From Henricia sp. BOLD:AAB3569 (taxonomy: Eukaryota; Echinodermata; Asteroidea; Spinulosida; Echinasteridae), in contig JBBELK010001010.1 of the NCBI GenBank assembly GCA_037783545.1, forward strand, positions 62,001-126,000: 64,000 nt of DNA, given 5' to 3'. A program made the translations under genes and the position numbers. The notes below the pieces were generated by a model. That model searched no databases, was not told the DNA's origin, and saw nothing but the letters and a program-made list of their open reading frames with translations. Shown one piece after another: positions 48,801 to 57,800 of this stretch. How positions within the stretch are numbered: position 1 is the first letter of the stretch; each line of letters begins with the position of its first letter.

Positions 48801-51800
48801 TGCAGAAATCAAGACGAGAAGAGATAAGGGCGTGGACTAGTTGTTCAGTTGCATCTCGGGTCAGGTACTTGCGGACAAAGCTTAGGTTGCGAAGTTGGTA
48901 TCTTATGGACCTCGATATGTGAGAAACATGATCATTGAAGGACATGCTGGTGTCGAAGATAACCCCAAGATTGCGAGTTTTGGAAGATGGGTAGACTGTG
49001 TTGTTTCCTACATGGATGCATATTTATGTATCTGTAGGTACATGTATGAATAAGGAACTACATGTAGCTGTAAACAAACGAGTTGAACAAAGTTCAAAGC
49101 CTGTGATCGAAATTGTATTTTTTCGTAAACACTGTCGCTGTGTCTCTGATCATAGAGCAAGGAACAGATAAATCGCTCGTGTCTGTGGCACAAACATCAC
49201 TGGTACCCGCTCTCACGAGTTGCAACATTGAACACGTGCAACGGAGTAGTGACCAACACCATGATCATAATGTAAAATGGTAAAATGCACCAAGCACTAG
49301 CGGCCAACATTCCCAGTAGGCTACAGCTGCAGAAAAACGTTTTTGGTAATCATTTGAACAGGTACAGGTATTTCTTGCAATCAGATTGATTTATATTCTG
49401 CTGGGAAGAGTTCCCAATGATTGAATTTAGACAGTTTTGGAAGAAAACATGTGATTTCCGTTTTATTTTGAGTATTTTTTTTAATTCAATTTTATTTTCC
49501 GGATTCCGTGTTCTTAATCGGATTCCGTGTTTTTAATCAAATTCCGTTTTTCCGTCCGCGTTCTTCAGTGTGAACTCCCCTTCCAAACACTTTTAAGCGT
49601 GGCTCTCGGCCGCGCCCGCGCCCTGGTCAGCGCGTATGGAACACGCACACGTCACGCACACAAACCAAAGCAAATTGCGTGCACTGTGACCTACCCAGTC
49701 GTGTGCGCGTGCTTGAACAAAAACAACTCGACGCACGGCTAGCAGTTCATACGAACGTGGTAGAAAATTAATTCATGCAAAACATGGCAAAACAACAAGG
49801 TGTTTTGGTTAGTTTTACACAAAAAGGTACTTATGAATGGGATTGAAAGTAGGTTTGGCCAGTCTTTAAAAATCCGTTTAAAACCGGCTGGAGTCCTGGG
49901 CGTTGATAGTGGCCCTCTCCTAGCTGCTCGGGCCATAGACCGTATCGCCAATCGTGTTTTACCAACAGAGGGCGCCCTTTGCAATGCACTTTGGGATTGA
50001 ATATGGGTCAAATTTGCCCCATATTCAATCCCATAGTACATTGCAAAGGGCGCCCTCTGTTGGTGAAACACGATTGGCGATAAGGTCTATTATCAGTGCC
50101 CAAGACCCTAGCCTGTTTTAAACGTATGCTAAGACTGACGAAACCTACTTTTAATCCCTAAATAATTTACAAGTTGCACTTGTTGAGCTCAAAGTATTTT
50201 GTTTCTTGGGTATAATGCACCTTTTAATGCTTAATTATCAATTGCTCTTTATTGCCGCATTGGTGCTTGGACAAATGATCTTTGAAACCATAGTTCTTCT
50301 TGACGTTCAACAGGAGAGTCCCTTTCCAGCCGTGAGACCGAGGAGGCTGCTGATAGATGTGAAGAAGAATTGAAAAAGTGGTACACCGACGCTGGAGGCT
50401 ATGTGCAGATGCACCCATGGGAGGATGAAGACAAGAGGCCCATTGGGGATATGTACACCGAGCTTCACTTGGTGAAGGGTAAAGATGATGGCATACAAGG
50501 TGAAGTAGAGTCTTATAGGGATATGTTCGGCATTAAAAGAAAAGATGGTCATCTCGTTAAACGAGTAATTTGTGAGGGACAGGCTGGACTGGGGAAGACA
50601 ACCTTGCTTGACAAAATTGCCTACGACTGGGCAAAAGGCAATAATGAGGTACTGAAGCAATTCAAGCTCGTGTTTGTGTTGAAATTTAGCGCACTGCGTC
50701 AAGATTCAGACTTAGTGGCCGCAATATTTGACCAGCTCTTACCCGAGGACGCAGGTGTAGATCAATCTCACCTGAACACGTTCATTCGAGACAACCCAGA
50801 TAAGGTGCTTGTACTCATGGATGGTTTTGATGAATTCATTACAACTAATATCAATGCAAACGAAACCTTTGGTACCGTCTTAAAACTTCTCAACAGGAAG
50901 GTTAACCGAGAGTGTTTTGTGATTGTAACAACCCGCCCTTCTCATTATGCTACATTGACAAGTACAACGTTGATTGTGAAACCTTTCGCGCTAGTTAACG
51001 TCACGGGATTTACACGAAAAAACGTACAGCGATATGTAGAAAGGTATTACGAAAACGAAGAGAGCAAAGGACGTGGGCTTTGGGATAGGATCAAGTCGTC
51101 GAGTCTTCTTCATGAATTGGCAACGAGTCCCATGCTTCTGTTGTTGATGTGTCTGTTGTGGAATGAATCAAGTGCGCTGCCTGAAACAATGTCGCGTCTG
51201 TACTTCACGGGAATAGAATACATATTCGGAAGAAAAGGCCCTGACAAGTTAAAAGTACATGTAGCAGACATTATTATCAAGTTAGGTAAGGTTGCTCTTA
51301 GTGGCCTCACTTCCCCAGAGCAGAGACTTTCATTCAAAGAAACGGAGTTTGACAAAAACGATCTTGATATTGCTATTACAGCCGGTATCCTCACTCGCCA
51401 AAGGGTTCGGAAAGGTTTTAATGATGTTCACAATAGCATTCAGTTTATTCACAAGACATTTCAAGAATACTGCGCTGCTAAATATTGCCAAAATCTGTTT
51501 CAAAATGACCCTTACAAATTCCGAGGGACTTTTGCAAACTGCAATTTAGAAAGTCTGGAGTACCTACTTCGTTTCTGTTGCGGTGACAACGTCAATTGCA
51601 CAGATGCAGTTTTACAGTTGTTGGTAGAGAAGCAAATGGACGAAGACGAGAAAAGGAAATTGGGTCTGGCGTGGTTCTATGAGAGTCAAGCAGACGCACT
51701 GCCCTCGGAAGCGTTTTTAAATGTTGTTTTTCAAAAGAATTTGGACCTGAAGAATTATGGTATAGAGGGGATGCAATCGTTCCTGTACCTTTTGAAGATT

Positions 51801-54800
51801 GCGGTGGACCAGGACAATGACATGGTACGCAGGGTAGAAGGGTTCCGATGCTTCAACCTTTATGCCTCTTCATGGACCTGGGTAGAGGTGGATCAGCTAA
51901 TGCGTGGTATGCCCAACCTCATCACATTGAATCTGTTCTTCAATAGGGATCTTGGTGGTAAGGGTGCACCCTGGTCTCAATTAAAGGAAATGAAACACCT
52001 TCAGAAGTTGATCCTGTGGAGCTGCTCATTGACGGGTGACGATTTGAAAGCCATGGCCGTGCCATTGAGTAGTATGCCCAACCTCACCGAATTGGATCTG
52101 TCCCACAATAAGGATCTTGGTGGCATGGGTGCACCCTGGTCTCAATTAAAGGAAATTAAACACCTTCAGACGTTGACCCTGGTAGGCTGCTCATTGACGG
52201 GTGACGATTTGAAAGCCATGGCCGTGCCATTGAGTAGTATGCCCAACCTCACCGAATTGGATCTGTCCCACAATAAGGATCTTGGTGGCATGGGTGTACC
52301 CTGGTCTCAATTAAAGGAGATGAAACACTTTAAGAAGTTGGTCCTGCAGTACTGCTCATTGACGGGTGACAGTTTGGAGGCCATGGCCGTGACATTGAGT
52401 TGTATGCCCAACCTTGTCGAATTGGACCTGCACGGCGGTAATGATATCCGTGTCACAAAAGAAACCTGGCCTCATTTAAAGAAAATGAAGCACCTTCAGA
52501 AGTTGAGACTGGATGGTCGCACATTGACTGACGAAGATCTGAGTAGGGACATACCACCGATAACTTGGCGGAGTCGGATTCATTGTTATAGTAAGTATTT
52601 CTATCATTTTATCAGTAACTTTATATAGGCCTTTCGGGTCAGCTGGGCGCAATATTTTGACTGTTTTCTAATTAAATTCGACTCGGGTGTTTTTACAGTG
52701 CATATACAGGGTGTATATAAAAACAAGTATACACTCATGAGATTGTAGATAAAATGGAAATTGTATTATATTTAGAAAACTGGCTCAAAAATGAACGGGC
52801 TGGATCACTCACTATGCATTTGCTACGTACTTTGTGTGGAAAAATCAGACAATTTAAGAGTTGGTAATTGTAGTTTCCTTAAAATGTAGTGCCTTTCGTG
52901 TTTTCTTTTCACCAGTAACCTATTAATCCAGGATTTTCTTCTTCGTACAGATGAAGACAAGGATAGAGAAGCCAGTAAAACTCAAGATGATTCCGTTGTC
53001 ATGAAATCTGACAAATCTATGACCAAAATATTGCATACTGCACAAGACGATGTGAGTCCACTGCCCACAGTACGGAAATAATTGTTTGGTCGGGATTTCC
53101 TTCAAGATTTGAAGAGAAATTCTGAAAGTTTAACTTTTTTCTTGTTTTCTGAAATTAAGAAGACTTCAAAAAAAAATTTCATTTGTTTTGTTTTATTTAG
53201 ATATGCAGGAATGTATACATGCATGACTTTTTTTAAACATTAATAGGGCCCTATTGTTTTTATATCCTTAGTCTTTTCATTAAGTAAATATCAGCAGCAA
53301 CAGGATGATCATTGCATGTTTATATAGCAATCAAGTACATCATTACGTTGTTATCGAAGATTGTTGCCCTTTGTTGTGGTTTCAAATGTAGAATACAAAT
53401 TAAATTAAATTTTGGTGCAAATTCACCCGTTACAGCTTGCAGATTACAATTTTAATTTGCAGTATCTCAAACCTGTCATTTCAGGTGAGAGGACCACATT
53501 CCTGCCCAAAGACTCATCTACGGTTGGTGTTGGATGAATTCAACAAGTATACAGTTAACAAGGGTAAGAGGGACCGATGGGAAACACGCCTTCATCTGCC
53601 GTATATCGCTCTTGGTTACTTTGACCATAGAGGAGGGAATCTGGATCTTGAGGAGTATGGCGTCCACCTTACCATTCCACAAGGCGCATTACCCCAAGGC
53701 CGGGATCCCCAGATTGTGTATATCTACGTTGATCCCACATCACCACCACTCGAGAAAATGACACCACCAGAGGTGCCGCTTGCGCCCGTAGTTCAGTGCG
53801 GGCCTCAGGGCTTGAAGTTTGAAAAGAGCGTAATTCTGTCATTCCCACACAGTGCTAGCGGAAAAGATGACCAGATAAATCCACGCATGCGCCATGACGA
53901 CCCCACAGAGGGTGGATGGGAGGAATTTGACGGCAAAGCTATGCTTGTAACGGATGATAGAGTCATTTTTCTGGTTGACCATTTCACCCTGTTTACTGTA
54001 AGCCAACTACTGTCTGATGGAAGTGCTAAACTCCTGACCTTGGCTGCCTTTGGGCCTGACCTCGACTCAACATCTGGACGATATAGATTTCGTGTTCACG
54101 GTTGGAACTACGGTGACGAGGAAACACAAATGGTAAAATCCCACATTAATTATTTCATTTGTAAAAGTCACTTGGCTTGTAACCAGTAAAAGAATCGGTT
54201 TTAACAATGGGCAATATGGTCCACACACTCCTCTTAATTGTGCACGGTAAACTATTTATAATAGCTTGGATGAGTCTTCAAAATAAGAAAATAAAGTGTC
54301 TGTAAGATAAAGATTCTTGTTGTCAGTCTAATCTTTGGTGCTCACATGACAATGTGTGGAGAACAAATTCATTAATCTTTTGTGTTTCTTTACGAAAGAA
54401 TGTGAAAGGACAAGAAAAGGAGATGTCTTCAAAAATGTTGGACGTCTTCAACAGTCTTGTATTTTTCTGGAATCAAGGACACTTGGTTGTCGAAGTGACT
54501 GACTTAATTGAAGGCTGGACTACATGCGGATCGCGTCAGGAGGTAAGTGTTGTGATGCGAAGTATCCTGTATTTAGGGCACTATCCGGCAGAAATGTGTA
54601 ATTTTGCACTTCAATTGTTACCATAGCTTTTTTATTTGAAAATGCATTTGTGGTTTATCCTGGGAAGGGGTGGGGGAGGAAACCTGTATTCGTAATCCTC
54701 AGATAACTAGTGAAAATGGCATAGTAAGTAACCTCCATTTCTGATAACTGTAGAAAATCGCCAATGAGAAAATTCGTCATATTCCATCAAACTGGGTGGC

Positions 54801-57800
54801 CTTTGAGCTGACACAGCAGCAGCAGGCAGCATCATCCAGTGCAAGTGACCCAGATCTCTCCTGCAATGTGTTGAGTTACCAGGATTCGGCAGATGAGTAC
54901 ACACGCTCCTGGAACAAAGTCCGGTTTTCCATCCGCCCACAACTGGTCAGTACACATTTATGCAACAAAAACGAAACAGGACAATATACAAAACATTATT
55001 ACTACCCCTGATCATAGGGCTCTATTACATCACTCCATATATACGGGGTGGAGCCGTGCAGCACTTGTTTACATCTAGCACGCCCTCTGTTGTTTAACGG
55101 CAGGCAAACTAATTAATACAGCTTGGTCTATGATACTTCATAAAATCTATACATAATATTGACTTGTAAAACACAAGCTGTCTTTATTTGGCTAAATCAT
55201 GTAGCTTATGACACATGTGAGCTAGTTTAATGACAATTTTAGAAGTATTTGCTTTGAAACCAAAGATACGTAGAAAAAAACATGGACTTGCCTAGATGTA
55301 AACTAATGGGCTTTTTGCCTGTCCACTTTTGTCTCAAATAAACAGAGGGCGCCCCAAATGTAAACACATTTCACATCGTCTAGACCATCTCAGCTCTCTG
55401 GGAAGTATACAGCCCCAGCTGCGCTGCCTAATGGGCACTCAATGATACATTGAATCATTCTTGAAGTCTTGTACACACTTAATTTAAAAATTCACTTCTG
55501 GGTCTTTCTATAAATTAGGGGTACATTTTTGGTGTCCCCTGTTACATCTGACATCTTGGTTTTTTTGTAAATTCGGGACACGATCTTTAAACTTTCCATC
55601 TCAAAGAGTGAGTACATAAAGTACAGTTCATAAACAATTATTCTTGTATGAAACATAACACGTGTCACACTTTTGGACCCCTTTATAGAAAGCTCCTTCT
55701 CTAAAAACATCTTGCATGCAGAATGGACCCAGGGGACGTCGGAAGTGTGAGGAGCTGGCATGCCGCTGTACGTACGTTGGGGTAAGCGCAGTCAAACCTT
55801 AATACCCGTACCCTAGTCACACTAGAGGCGGAATGCCGTCGGAAGTGTGAGGAGCTGGCATGCCGCTGTACGTACGTTGGGGTAAGCGCAGTCAAACCTT
55901 AATACCCGTACCCTAGTCACACTAGAGGCGGAATGCCGTCGGAAGTGTGAGGAGCTGGCATGCCGCTGTACGTACGTTGGGGTAAGCGCAGTTAAACCTT
56001 AATACCCTAGTCACACTAGAGGCGGAATGCCGTCGGAAGTGTGAGGAGCTGGCATGCCGCTGTACGTACGTTGGGGTAAGCGCAGTCAAACCTTAATACC
56101 CGTACCCTAGTCACACTAGAGGCGGAATGCCGTCGGAAGTGTGAGGAGCTGGCATGCCGCTGTACGTACGTTGGGGTAAGCGCAGTTAAACCTTAATACC
56201 CTAGTCACACTAGAGGCGGAATGCCGTCGGAAGTGTGAGGAGCTGGCATGCCGCTGTACGTACGTTGGGGTAAGCGCAGTCAAACCTTAATACCCGTACC
56301 CTAGTCACACTAGAGGCGGAATGCCGTCGGAAGTGTGAGGAGCTGGCATGCCGCTGTACGTACGTTGGGGTAAGCGCAGTCAAACCTTAATACCCGTACC
56401 CTAGTCACACTAGAGGCGGAATGCCGTCGGAAGTGTGAGGAGCTGGCATGCCGCTGTACGTACGTTGGGGTAAGCGCAGTCAAACCTTAATACCCTAGTC
56501 ACACTAGAGGCGGAATGCCGTCGGAATGAAAATTATTCGTATATTCCGGGATATTCGAAGTGCATTCTATAAATTCTGACAGCATTCTGAGTGCATTCCA
56601 AACATTTGGGCTCATTCTTGTGGCCGGCCCAAATGTTTTGCTCATGCTCAAAACATTCGAGGTGCATTCGAAGAGGAGAAATATCAAACGACATTCGAAG
56701 TGTATTCTAACTGCATTCTGACTGCATTCTAAATATTCTTACGGCATTCCAACAGAATTTGAAACCTTCTGATCGCGTTCGTGGGAAAAATCGAAATGGC
56801 AAGCCATGGCAATCCTGCCAGAATGTTCCGAATGTGCCTCGAATGAGCCGGAATGCACCTCGAGTGCATCTTGATTGCTGCTGGAATCTATTTCGATATT
56901 AAAATAGTTCAGCTGGAATGCACTTCGAATGCCTTCTGAATATTTTGATTGCCGCTCAAAATCCTCGAATACATCTCGAATGCAGTCGGAACGTCCCGAT
57001 TGACCCTTGAATGAGTCCGGACGTAATACCTTCTGGGTTTTCTCCTCCTAATGTTTTTTCTTATAGCCTCCTCCACATCTCTTTCAAGCAGGTCTTGCTG
57101 GAGGACAGAAATCTGGAGCAAAGCAACATGGTCCAGGGGGTACATACTCTATGGTGTCTGGGCTGAGACTGATGAAAATACTAGATTCGGCAGCGTTTGA
57201 TACCCTAATCGGGTACCATTCCGGTGGCATTCTTGGTACACTCGGGACATTCGTGTTACATTCTTAGCACATTCGCCAAGTACATTATAAGTATTCCAGC
57301 TGCATTCTCTTTGAATTATTAGACGTTCGAAACACATTCGGGGGCTATTCCGGGAGCGTTCTGACTGCATTTGAGGTGAATTCGTACAGCATTCGAGGCA
57401 CCTTCCAACCAGACTTCGGGTGGTATTCGGGCAGCAATCGAACCGCACTCGTACGGCATTCGAAGTGCATTATTAATATTCTTACTGCATTCTAACATCA
57501 TTCTAAGTATTCCTACTGTGTTCCAACTACATTTGAACTGCATTCGAAAGCTAATACACCCGGAATGTGCAAGAATCATTCGAGGCGGGTTCGAAGCGCA
57601 TTCTAAGTATTCGAACAGCATTCTTACAAAGCTGTAAGAATGTTGGTTAGTTTGAAATTCCCGCCCGAATGTGGCACGAATTTTGAATTATTTTTTTTAT
57701 TCCGGCTGGTTCTGCTTGATTCCTGCTAATGCCGAATAAGTGTGACGGGGACTTTACAGCCTTGCTTCTTAGTAATAGATCCTTATCTTTGCAAGCAGTA

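Larger units (their letters stand above)
42187..49012 (-). mobile_element. 5'-truncated CR1/L2-like LINE, split by an I-type LINE
   Basis: The minus-strand element has two parts. 48327-49012 codes the end of the RT and 42187-42343 holds the 3' end with an ata microsatellite tail. The interruption at 42344-48326 is flanked by a 12-bp duplication (aacttaacttag). It therefore entered gene B intron 3 before the I-type LINE did. Confidence 0.8.

Noticed and set aside
48376-48945. host gene
   Set aside because: The sequence is the standard C-terminal part of a CR1/L2 reverse transcriptase.
53437-53484. N-terminal extension of the ZU5 frame as a separate protein start
   Set aside because: A strong acceptor at 53484 and phase 0 agreement with exon 5 make it intronic sequence.
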